Positions 52,559 to 62,276 of a stretch of 64,000 bases of DNA are shown in pieces. The stretch covers positions 12,711,001 to 12,775,000 of the forward strand of contig NC_090797.1 of the NCBI RefSeq assembly GCF_040054535.1. Direction: 5' to 3'. A program made the position numbers and the translations under genes. Origin of the DNA: Antennarius striatus. Lineage: Eukaryota; Chordata; Actinopteri; Lophiiformes; Antennariidae. The notes under the pieces were generated by a model. The model ran no database searches. It was not told the DNA's origin and saw nothing but the letters and a program-made list of their open reading frames with translations. Within the stretch, counting starts at the first letter, position 1, and each line of letters starts with the position of its first letter.

Positions 52559-52647
52559 ACATAAAGTTGATGGATGAATCAAGATACTGACAAAAATGAT
52601 GAAAAATGCCTGTCAATATTGTCAAAGTCTCCTGAATGGCATAAATT

Positions 52648-52649
<2 letters not shown>

Positions 52650-52703
<54 letters not shown>
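52650..52703. repeat. (GATA)n tail of LINE copy 2
   Basis: 54 bases of GATA, half the length of copy 1. Confidence 0.93.
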
Positions 52704-52999
52704 CTTTATTAATCCCGGAGGAAATTGCATATATCCACTGCTCAGGCATTACTTAACAAATAATACTGGATAAACACCAGGAGAAAAGGAAACACTGACA
52801 TCACAGGACATACCACAAGACATACATTACACTAACAGACAGGCACATGCAGCACTAACAGGACTTATATACTAAACTATAGCTAAAAATATAAACGGTA
52901 TAAAATTTAAAAATATTACAGTATTAAAATATAAACAGTATAAAATAAAATCTAAACAGTATAAAATTGAATTAAAATATAAAAACAGTATAAAAAATA

Positions 53000-53030
<31 letters not shown>

Positions 53031-53071
53031 CAACAGTATAAAATTAAATTTAAATTAAATTAAATCCATTT

Positions 53072-56000
53072 TCAACCCCGTGCTGACCTCGCCACCTCCC
53101 CCCCGCTCCTCCTGAGAGAGTCATTGTACCCCCTGATGGCACGGGGCACGAAGGAGGACCTCAGCCTCTCTGTGGAGGCGCTGTGTGACAGCAGTCTGCC
53201 GCTGAAGGTGCTTCTCTGCTGGGAGAAGGTGGTGTGTAGGGGGTGCCTGGTGTTGTTCATGATGGCCTTAATTTTAGACATGGTCCTGCTCTCCAGAAGC
53301 ATATCCACAGAGTCCAGGCTCAGCCCGACCACTGAGCCCGCTCTGCGGATGAGTCTGTTCAGACGGTCCATATCTCTTTTCCTGGCCCCCCCACCCCAAC
53401 ACACAATGGCGTATGACAGCACACTGGAGACTACGGACTGATAGAACATGAAAAGGAGCTTAGGACAGATGTTGAAGGAGGCCAGCCTCCTTAGGAAGTA
53501 CATCCTGCTCTGCCCCTTCTTGTACACACAGTTGGAGTTGAGTGACCAGTCCAGTCTGCTGTCTAGCTGCAGTCCCAGGTACTTATAGTTTTCTACCACC
53601 TCCACCTCACTGCCATTGATGATCACCGGCTGTGGAGAGGGAGGTGCCCGCCGGAAATCCAGAACCATCTCCTTTGTCTTGGAGACGTTGAGCTGGAGCT
53701 GGTTCTGTTGGCACCACTCCACGAAGTCAGCCACCAATGCCCTGTACCCCCCCTCATCACCCTCCCGGATACATGCCACTATCGCGGTGTCATCGGAGTA
53801 CTTCTGTATGTGGCATGTATCCGAGTTGTGCTTGAAGTCTGATGTGTAGAGGGTGAAGAGAATGGGGGATAGAACGGTCCCCTGTGGCGCCCCCGTGCTG
53901 CTGGTCACCATAGAAGACAAGCAGTCCCCCATACGGACGTACTGGGGTCTGTCCGTTAGGTAGTCCGTAATCCAGCTCACGAGGTAGGGGTCCACAGCCA
54001 TGGAGGTCAGTTTATCCTGCAGGAGCTGGGGCTGGATGGTGTTGAAGGCACTCGAAAAGTCGAAGAAGAGCACTCTGACGGCACAGCCCCCGGCGTCCAG
54101 GTAGGAGAGTGTGCAATGGAGGAGGTACATGACAGCATCTTCAACCCCAACCTTGGCCTGATAGGCAAACTGGAGAGGGTCCATAGCACCCTGCACCTGT
54201 GGACGCATGAGCTCCAGGACCAGTCGCTCTAGGGTCTTCATTACGTGGGAGGTAAGAGCGACCGGTCGGTGGTCGTTGAGCTCAGTAGGGCGTCCTTTCT
54301 TGGGTACAGGGACAATGCAGGAGGTCTTCCACAGTGACGGGACCCTCCCCAGCCGCAGACTGAGGTTGAACAATTGTTGCAGGGGGTCCCCTAGTTCCGA
54401 AGCACAGGCTCGGAGGAGTCTTGGGGAGACCTTATCTGGTCCAGCCGCCTTGTAGGGACGGAGCCTCCTCAGCGTTGTCGTCACCAGGTCTGCAGTGATG
54501 ATGGTCTCGGTCGTGGTGGGAGCAGGAGGTTGTGGCGAGGTTGGAAGTCCAGTGGTTGAGGTGGGGCCGTTGAGCTTCGCAGTTCTTGGAGTGGGCTCGG
54601 GAGAAGTGCCAGGGGTGGAAGGAGAGGAAGCACAGGAGGAGGGAGCATCAGTGGAGCGGTCTGTAGGGCCAGGAGAGGCCTGTAGGCCAGGAGAGGCCTG
54701 GGACGAGGAGCCGGGAGTGGTGGGGGAGCTGAACCGATTGAAAAAGCTGTTAAGTTCATTCGCTCGTTCAATATTCCCCTCCACAGTGCTGCGCCCTTTC
54801 CCGTGTCCGGTGATGGTTCTCATCCCATTCCAGACCTCCCGCACTTGGTTGCGCCCCAGCTGCTTCTCCAGCTTCCTCCTGTACGCCTCCTTGGCCTCCC
54901 TCAGGCAGAGTCTCACTTCCTTCTGGGCCTTCCTCATCTCCTCCTCGTTCTTGCTCCTGAACGCCCGCTTCATCCTGTTCAGGACAGCCTTGACTTCCTT
55001 GGTTACCCATGGTTTGTTGTTGGGGTAACACCTGATTGTCCTGACAGGGGCCACGGTGTCCACACAGAAGTTTATGTAGTCTGTAAAACACTGAGCTGCC
55101 CCCTCAATGTCTTCCCCATGTGAGCCCACAATAACATCCCAATCGGTGATCTGGAAGCAGTTCCTCAGCATCTCCTCTGTTTCCGGGGACCACCTCCTGA
55201 CCTGTCGTGTTGTTGCTGGCAGCCGTTTCACCAGCGGGATGTAGGTGGGCTGTAGGTACACTAGGTTGTGGTCTGATTTACCTAGTGGAGGGAGGGGGGT
55301 GGCGGTGTATGCCTCCTTAGCATTAGCGTAGAACAGATCGATGGTTCTGTTCTTCCGTGTGGGACAGTCTACACACTGGACCATTGTGGGGAGAGATGAG
55401 TCCAAGGTGACGTGGTTAAAGTCACCGGTGATGATGACGAGCGCCTCCGGGTGCCGGGTCCGAAGAGCAGAGGTGGTCCCACAGATGGTCTCTCGTGCCG
55501 CCTCAGGGTCCGCACGTGGAGGGATGTAGACGGAGAGGACGATGACGTGTGAGAATTCACGCGCCAGGTAGTAGGGTCTGATGCTAACAGCTGTTAGCTC
55601 CAGGTCGCGGTTACACAGTGTTGATTTCACCGTCACATGTCCCGGATGGCACCATCTATCGTTGGTATAAATGATTAATCCACCTCCTTTCTTCTTACCG
55701 GCGGTGTTCGTGTCCCGGTCCGCTCGGACGGAGGAGAAGCCGGTTAGTCGGACGTTAGCGTCCGGCACGTCTCCAGTTAGCCACGTCTCAGAGAACACCA
55801 ACAAGCTGGTCTCCCGGTAGCGATGATCAGTCCTGCACAGCGCCGTCAGTTCGTCCAACTTGTTGGGTAGAGAGTTCACGTTCCCCATGATGACGGAGGG
55901 GACGGAGGGCTTGACTCTCCTCCGGTTAGCGGCTCTAGCTGTTAGTCTAGTCCTTTCAACTCGACCCGCTCGGCATCCGCGATATCTCCGTCGGAGCTCA

Positions 56001-56089
56001 GCGGGGATGAGATCGCGTGTTGCTGGGTCTCCTTTGACCCTCAGAGACATCAACTCCTCCCTGGAGTACACTAGCATATCACTATACAT
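53072..56089 (-). CDS. LINE endonuclease-reverse transcriptase, intact (1005 aa)
   Basis: Single protein that nicks target DNA and reverse-transcribes LINE RNA. Residues about 65-280 form an APE-type endonuclease (SETWL, ITGDFNHV, SDHNLV). A Pro/Ser-rich linker follows at about 480-550. RT spans roughly 560-830 with DFSSAFNTIQ, GAPQGTVLSP and the catalytic YSDDTAIV. No separate ORF1 is visible upstream, where only about 120 bases precede the start codon, so the element is 5' truncated or its first ORF is lost. The frame has no stop, and the protein may still be active. Confidence 0.92.
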   Translation of the reverse strand: MYSDMLVYSREELMSLRVKGDPATRDLIPAELRRRYRGCRAGRVERTRLTARAANRRRVKPSVPSVIMGNVNSLPNKLDELTALCRTDHRYRETSLLVFSETWLTGDVPDANVRLTGFSSVRADRDTNTAGKKKGGGLIIYTNDRWCHPGHVTVKSTLCNRDLELTAVSIRPYYLAREFSHVIVLSVYIPPRADPEAARETICGTTSALRTRHPEALVIITGDFNHVTLDSSLPTMVQCVDCPTRKNRTIDLFYANAKEAYTATPLPPLGKSDHNLVYLQPTYIPLVKRLPATTRQVRRWSPETEEMLRNCFQITDWDVIVGSHGEDIEGAAQCFTDYINFCVDTVAPVRTIRCYPNNKPWVTKEVKAVLNRMKRAFRSKNEEEMRKAQKEVRLCLREAKEAYRRKLEKQLGRNQVREVWNGMRTITGHGKGRSTVEGNIERANELNSFFNRFSSPTTPGSSSQASPGLQASPGPTDRSTDAPSSCASSPSTPGTSPEPTPRTAKLNGPTSTTGLPTSPQPPAPTTTETIITADLVTTTLRRLRPYKAAGPDKVSPRLLRACASELGDPLQQLFNLSLRLGRVPSLWKTSCIVPVPKKGRPTELNDHRPVALTSHVMKTLERLVLELMRPQVQGAMDPLQFAYQAKVGVEDAVMYLLHCTLSYLDAGGCAVRVLFFDFSSAFNTIQPQLLQDKLTSMAVDPYLVSWITDYLTDRPQYVRMGDCLSSMVTSSTGAPQGTVLSPILFTLYTSDFKHNSDTCHIQKYSDDTAIVACIREGDEGGYRALVADFVEWCQQNQLQLNVSKTKEMVLDFRRAPPSPQPVIINGSEVEVVENYKYLGLQLDSRLDWSLNSNCVYKKGQSRMYFLRRLASFNICPKLLFMFYQSVVSSVLSYAIVCWGGGARKRDMDRLNRLIRRAGSVVGLSLDSVDMLLESRTMSKIKAIMNNTRHPLHTTFSQQRSTFSGRLLSHSASTERLRSSFVPRAIRGYNDSLRRSGGEVARSARG

Positions 56090-56233
56090 TATATAATTTT
56101 ACGTTAGAAAAATACACGCAGAAACATAGAAAAAAAACGCAAAATTATGCAAACAAACTCGCTCTGAGCAGAGGAAACTGCAGCCTGCTCGCGCATGCGC
56201 AGAAGACATTGAGATTGAGTGGATTTCCTGATT

Positions 56234-57440
56234 CTAACTGTAAGAAAATAGATTCCTGGACCACACCACACAGGAGGGTGGACAGCACTGGATGAAGGGG
56301 CAGCGTTTCCAAAAACGCTTAAAATACACAAGAATCTGGTGTTTGTCAAAAATCTTCCTCAGTTTTTCAGACACTCCAGACACACATGGGATCACTGTAC
56401 CGTTACGCCTGCTCTCCTTCTCTTCTGTCCTCACTGTGTTATTCTTCTGGATCTTCTGTGAGCCTTCACAAAGGTCCAGTCAGGATATCCTGTTCTTTCA
56501 CCTGGTCTTGGGTACTGGTTGGTGACTTGTCAGGCCTGTTTGTCAGTGTCCTGATGGCGCCAAGCTGGTGCCCCAATGGATGGTGAGAGTCAAAAAACAG
56601 GTGTTGGTCTGTTTGTGTTGGAGTCCTGTATACCCCAACACTCACACTTCCGTCATCTTTGATGTTGCTGTCCACCGAGTTGATGTGTCCGGTGAAAGGT
56701 TGCACCTCGTGGATTTTGCTCTTGTGTCGTCCATGTACCGGAACCAGTGGCTTGGTGTTGCTCCTTTGAACGAGGTCAGGGCCATGTGTTCCACTTCTTC
56801 CATGTACAGATTGGACACAACAGGAGACACCTGAGAGCCCATGGCACATCCGTGTTTCTGCCTATAGAAGCTCCCTCTGTACTGGAAAAAGTTGCTGTTT
56901 AGGCAGAGGTCCAGAAGTTGGCAGATCTGGTCAGGGTTGAAGTTTGTCCTGTCGCTGAGGGTGTTGTCCTGTGAAAGCCGTTGCTTTACTGCTTCCACTG
57001 CCTCCATTGCATGAACACATGTGAACAGGGAGGTGACGTCATAGGATACCATGGTCTCATCTGTATCCAATCTCAGTCCTCTCACCTTTTCCACAATGTC
57101 CATGGAGTTCTGTATTTGGTAGTGGTTCTTCCTTACGAATGGGGCCAAGATGGTGGCAACATGCTTGGCGATGTCGTATGTGATGCAGAAGGGTCTCCTT
57201 CTTTATGATTTTGTGGAGCCCATATATGCATGGAATGGCTTCCCCAGGGTACAGGCAATGGTATAGCAGGTGGTTTATAGTTTCCTCCATTTGTAGGCAT
57301 TCCACAACGTTGTTTTTGTAGCTGCTGGTTGGGTCGTGCTTCAGGGTCTCATCAGTGCTGCTGTCGCTGAGTAGAGACATTACCTTGCTGTGGTAATCTG
57401 GTGTGTAGGCAACAGAATGTAAGTGGAAATGTTTATTCAC
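56234..57440 (-). mobile_element. Penelope-like element relic, copy 4
   Basis: Same relic and lesions as copy 1; one Arg to Lys change (VKQRLSQD). Confidence 0.85.
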
Positions 57441-57863
57441 AGTTTAATTGACAAGTTTGACCTTTATCTAAAGAATAAGACAGTTGATCAACTCAATAAA
57501 CCAGACTAAATACATCAGTGTGCAAACACGTTTAATCTTGCATGTCAGAATACTTTTGAGTTTTGTGTCTATGTGTCTAGATGGGAGTTTTTTTCACTTG
57601 GAGCACATTCATACAAGTACAAATGTGGTGGCTTTATCTGCTACAACAGAAAGGGTCGCAGTTCCTGAATTGACCTGACAAACAGCACAAATGGTTTCTC
57701 AAGCAGTTTGTCCGACAACTTCTCAAGAACATTCTCCTGTACTGAATGAAAAATTAATATTTTGTTACATAATTTATTATTGTTTAAGAAAGTCTTGCCC
57801 CTCACACGCTTCATATCCCCAGTGGGTCTAACATGGTAGGTTCCAAAGTTGTCAGTGGTCGAT

Positions 57864-58216
57864 CTAAGGTCGTACCAATGAAAACTTTTTGGAGGGGTCT
57901 GGGATGAACCACTTCTCCCACAGATCCAGGTGAACAGCCGGGTAATTCCACGGTTTGAACGGACCATTCCAGTGCAGAAGCTGTGCATCCTGTATGAAGT
58001 TCTCTGGATAGCGAGCATCTGGACCCCATCCTGGACAAACAGGAACTCAGCTGAGGTCAGTGCTGCAGAATCTGACTTTACCTGTGTAAGTATCAGTGGT
58101 AACCATTCCACTTTGGAGAGCTTGAACTGATTCTACATATTAACAGTGATGACCTCACCCAGGTGTCTGACGTGCCACAGTGGGTCCAGTGTTGTGAACT
58201 TGTCATGAAACACAAG
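57864..58216 (-). pseudogene. glt8d2: glt8d2-like last two exons, copy 4
   Basis: Exons 58216-58159 and 58030-57864; same reading frame and same break at 58216/58217. Confidence 0.85.
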
Positions 58217-58477
<261 letters not shown>

Positions 58478-58905
58478 GGACCGGCGCAAACCCAATACCC
58501 ACGTTCCTGCTGCCGGCTGTTCTCGCTGGCAATTTAGGGTTAGGGGCGCTCAAGTATTTTTGTTCAGGGTTTTGTTCAGTCCTGTTTTCCTTCTTTAAAA
58601 AGACAAATAGAGTTCCAGCAGCATAAAGATCTGTGTGAAGAAGTTGTTTCTGACAGCTGTCCTGCTAACGTTTAGTTAGCTTCAGCGTTGCGTCCAGATG
58701 TTGATGCCTGGTTCTGATTGGTCACCGGATTCAAAAGGTTTTAAGTCCCTTAAATGTTTGTGATTCCTGAACGGGACTAAAAAAAAGTCACGCAACTGAT
58801 AGATATCAAATTTATTTAGATATTTTAGAAAATATTGCGCACACACACACGAACAGTCAACAGGCTGAGAACTCACACAACCCCTCAGGGTGTGACGAAG
58901 GTTGG

Positions 58906-58974
<69 letters not shown>

Positions 58975-59710
58975 ACGCTGGTGTTCAGTGGGCGGTACAT
59001 TCACAGACCAGCATGAATGTGGACATGTTTGCTGAGACAGGGATGACTGATTGGCCGGGCTAAATGTCAGGTGGGTGGAGGGGCGGGGCTGAGGTAGCTT
59101 TCTTTATCACTGGTCACTACTGGGGAAGAGGTTATGACCCGGATCAGCTGGTTCTGGGTCAAAGGTTCCGATCTGTTTACTTTTCAGTCTGAATCCAGAA
59201 ACCGTGGAACCTTCATGGACCCTGTTCTCAGGTGGAACCTGTGTCCGGACCACAGTCGTTTTAAACTCACCGTCTGCAGAACTTTCTGGATCTTCACATC
59301 GAGCAGAACTTCTGTCCTCAGTCACTGGAGACGGAGACCAGAAAAAATGACTCGAGCTTGAAATACGAGTCAGTCTCACCACTCAAGAGGATTTATGTCA
59401 TTTTACACGCAATTGTTTTTGTGCATCTCCATGGCGACAGTTTGCTGCTGGGCGTGGCCTCCAAAAGGTTTGTTTTTATTCAACTTAATTTGACATGAAT
59501 CGCGGAGGCGGGGCCTCCATCTACAGGTGAGATCTGATCAGAGTACCTTCTCTGACTGGCATAGCCAACACAAAAAAAAACCTTTCGCTTTGTCCCTGTT
59601 AGAAAGTTAGAAAGGATTGGAAATATTTTTTTACTTAAAGTAATAAACTCCCTCATCTAGGGCGCAGATACTTCACCAGTTTAAACCTTTCTTTTCAGAT
59701 TTAGCTTGAA
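58478..59710. other. piwil1 3' flank, copy 4
   Basis: Copy of 9124-10306, no gene seen; longest (CA)n tract of the array at 58908-58976. Confidence 0.6.
58908..58976. repeat. (CA)n microsatellite, unit 4
   Basis: About 69 bases of CA with one interruption (CAT). Confidence 0.95.
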
Positions 59711-59724
59711 GCGCCATCTAGTGG
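59711..59724 (-). promoter_or_regulatory. CTCF-like motif, unit 4
   Basis: CCACTAGATGGCGC on the minus strand. Confidence 0.5.
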
Positions 59725-60154
59725 GCAGTGATGCTAGTTACACATTTTCACTTTTCAGCACCTGGGAACGTTATCCCTTTACTGTCAGGGTCCATGGTGG
59801 TTTTCCTTTGTGGTTTATATCAGAGTGAAAAGCCACTTCAGTTCCATCATTACGGTGGACTGTACTTGTGTTCGTGTGCTTCCTGATTTCATTCTCCCAT
59901 TATTCATGAGTGACAAATGATAACCTACTTTGAATCATTTTATGACATGCAACCAAAATTACTGAATCAGCTTTTAACATCCCTCATGTAGTATTTGTGC
60001 TGATATAAAACATGAACTCGGACACAAAATTATCACACAAATTTATTGACAAAAGATTTACTAAACAAATACACATGTTATATACAAGAAAAGATACAGG
60101 CACTGATTCAGTTTTGCTCAGGGACGATGGGCCAGCAGGGGGTTGACTTATGGT

Positions 60155-60352
60155 TCATTCCAGCCAGGAATGACTCAGGAGCTGCTCCAGAGTGGGACGC
60201 TGCTGAGGGTCCTCAGCCAGACACAGACGCAACACGTTTTGGCAGTTTGGAGACAACTTCTGACTGATGCAGAGGCTCTTCAAAAAGTGTTGGTGCAGCA
60301 TGTTATAGAGAACCACTCCCATCTGCCACACAGTAACAGGCCTGCTAATGTA
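60155..60352 (-). pseudogene. Truncated Pim-like kinase, 3' fragment, unit 4
   Basis: Same truncated fragment as at 18575-18772, with the same break into trinucleotide repeats, so the truncation came before the units were copied. Confidence 0.88.
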
Positions 60353-60460
60353 TTATTATATTATTATTATTGTATTACTCCTTATTATTATTATTATTAA
60401 TATCATTATTATTATTATCATTATTATTATTGTTGTTGTTGTTTCTGTTTTTATTATTAT

Positions 60461-60500
<40 letters not shown>
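60353..60500. repeat. (ATT)n / (GTT)n / (GTA)n microsatellite
   Basis: Counterpart of 18773-18921; tract lengths differ. Confidence 0.9.
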
Positions 60501-60501
<1 letters not shown>

Positions 60502-61190
60502 TTTTTCCAGTGTTAAGAAAGACGCCAATCTTCTCAGATCTATCTCAATGGTTGAAAACCTGAGTTTTGCCATTCATTGTGTGGAATTTCATGACGTTAC
60601 TTCCCTCTACAGGTCACAGTAGGGAGACATTAAACCTCAAGTTAGAACTTTTTCAAAAGTAACAGTCACGTGTACGCAATCAATTATTTTACATTTTTGC
60701 TCATAATAATTTTACAAACAGTAGCTATTTGCTCCATAATGAACACAGTGGCAAAACAACATGTACTTCATATTATGCCCGAACCACATGAAACACATTA
60801 AAATCAAGTGACTGAGTACAACCTCTTTGTGTTGTGCCTGAATTTGTACACCCATTGTGTGTTTTACGAGTAAAAAGAAATTCGGGACTCCAAAAGTGCT
60901 CAGCTGTCCGACCTTCTGACTGGCATTATTTAACATTGACAAATAATAACCTGCTTTGTTATTTTGTTAATTACTGAATCAGCCTTTAATATCTCTCATG
61001 TCAGATTTGTGCTGATGTAAAACATGAACTCTGATATGAAATGACTTAAAAGTAATCACACAAATTTATTGACAATGGTTTACGAAACAAATGCATTCAC
61101 AATACATGTTATATACAAGAAAAAATATTATACAGGCACTGATTCAGTTTCCCTCAGGGACGATGGGCCAGCAGGGGGTTGACTTATGGT
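60501..61190. other. Intergenic spacer before kinase E
   Basis: Copy of 18922-19609 with very few changes; no gene recognised. AATAAA of kinase E at 61065-61070 (minus strand). Confidence 0.5.
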
Positions 61191-62107
61191 TCATTCCAGC
61201 CAGGAATGACTCAGGAGCTGCTCCAGAGTGGGACGCTGCTGAGGGTCCTCAGCCAGACACAGACGCAACACGTTTTGGCAGTTTGGAGACAACTTCTGAC
61301 TGATACGGAGGCCATTCTCCAAGAAAAACGTTGTATTAAAGTCTCTGTGCAGCATGTCATGGAGAACCACTCCCATCTGCCACACAGTAACAGGCCTACT
61401 GCTGTACACTGAACTCCAGTACCACTCTGGTGGGTCATAGCACGGAGCTCCAGGAAATATATCTTCGATTGTGTCCCCGTCGTTGATAAACATGCTTAGA
61501 CCAAAGTCAATTATCCTCAAACGTGGAACACCGCTGCTGATGTCAACCAAGATATTTTCCATTTTGATGTCTGCATGGAAAATCTTGTTGGCATCAAGTT
61601 CTCTGACAGCTTCCACCAGCTGCTTGAAGAAGAGTCTGGCCTCCTCTTCCTCCAAAGTACCTCCTCTGGACTTGCTGTAATTCAAGAGGTCAACCGCTGG
61701 AAATGGACATTCCATGACGATGATGAGCTCCTCCTCCAGGTCGTAGTGGTCCAGGAGGGAAATGGATGCTGACTGGCCAACCGATCCTCCTGCTTGTTGA
61801 CTCATCTTCATCATGACAAGCACTTCAAGAGGCATCTTGCTCCTGTCGTCGTCTTCACGGAAAACGAAGGCCTGGGGAATGTGCTTGATCGCTACGCGGA
61901 GAAAATCTTTTTTCCTGTAACCCACGTACACAGATCCATGGCCTCCATCACCGAGTCGGTACAGTTGACAATATTTATCCTCAAACTGATTCTTCTTCTT
62001 CTTCTTCACTGGACTGATTTTCTTGTCCGGCTCCTGTGTCTCCATGGACTGAGATTGAGACCCACGTCTCCTGGTATGGATTTTCTTCCTCAGGAACGTT
62101 CTTAGTC
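61191..62107 (-). CDS. Pim-like kinase, copy E, exon 2 (exon 1 outside window)
   Basis: Exon 2 only (305 codons plus stop): B-type kinase with the HRDFNTTFFLENGLRIS insert. The Gly loop reads GDGGHGS (Gln to His). VAIK, HADIKMEN, DFG and PPEW are kept. The acceptor TGACAG is intact. Exon 1 should lie to the right, but an RTE element interrupts the intron at about 62276 and reaches the window edge, so completeness cannot be judged. Confidence 0.82.
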
Positions 62108-62276
62108 CTGTCATTGGCATCAGAAAACACTGAGTTAGTACCTTCACTCCCTGATTACAATGTTACTATTCTACTATGTAATTTAAAGCTTTTAAATTAC
62201 GTTAAACCACAGGAAAGCAGCAACTAAATATTTAAATAGAAATTAAATATATTATAAGTGTACTATTATAAATGTA

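Larger units (their letters stand above)
52650..56213 (-). mobile_element. CR1/L2/Rex1-type LINE, copy 2
   Basis: Same insertion point and ATTGA target duplication (52645-52649, 56214-56218) as copy 1, so both descend from one insertion and were copied with the unit. The internal ORF is intact. Confidence 0.88.
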
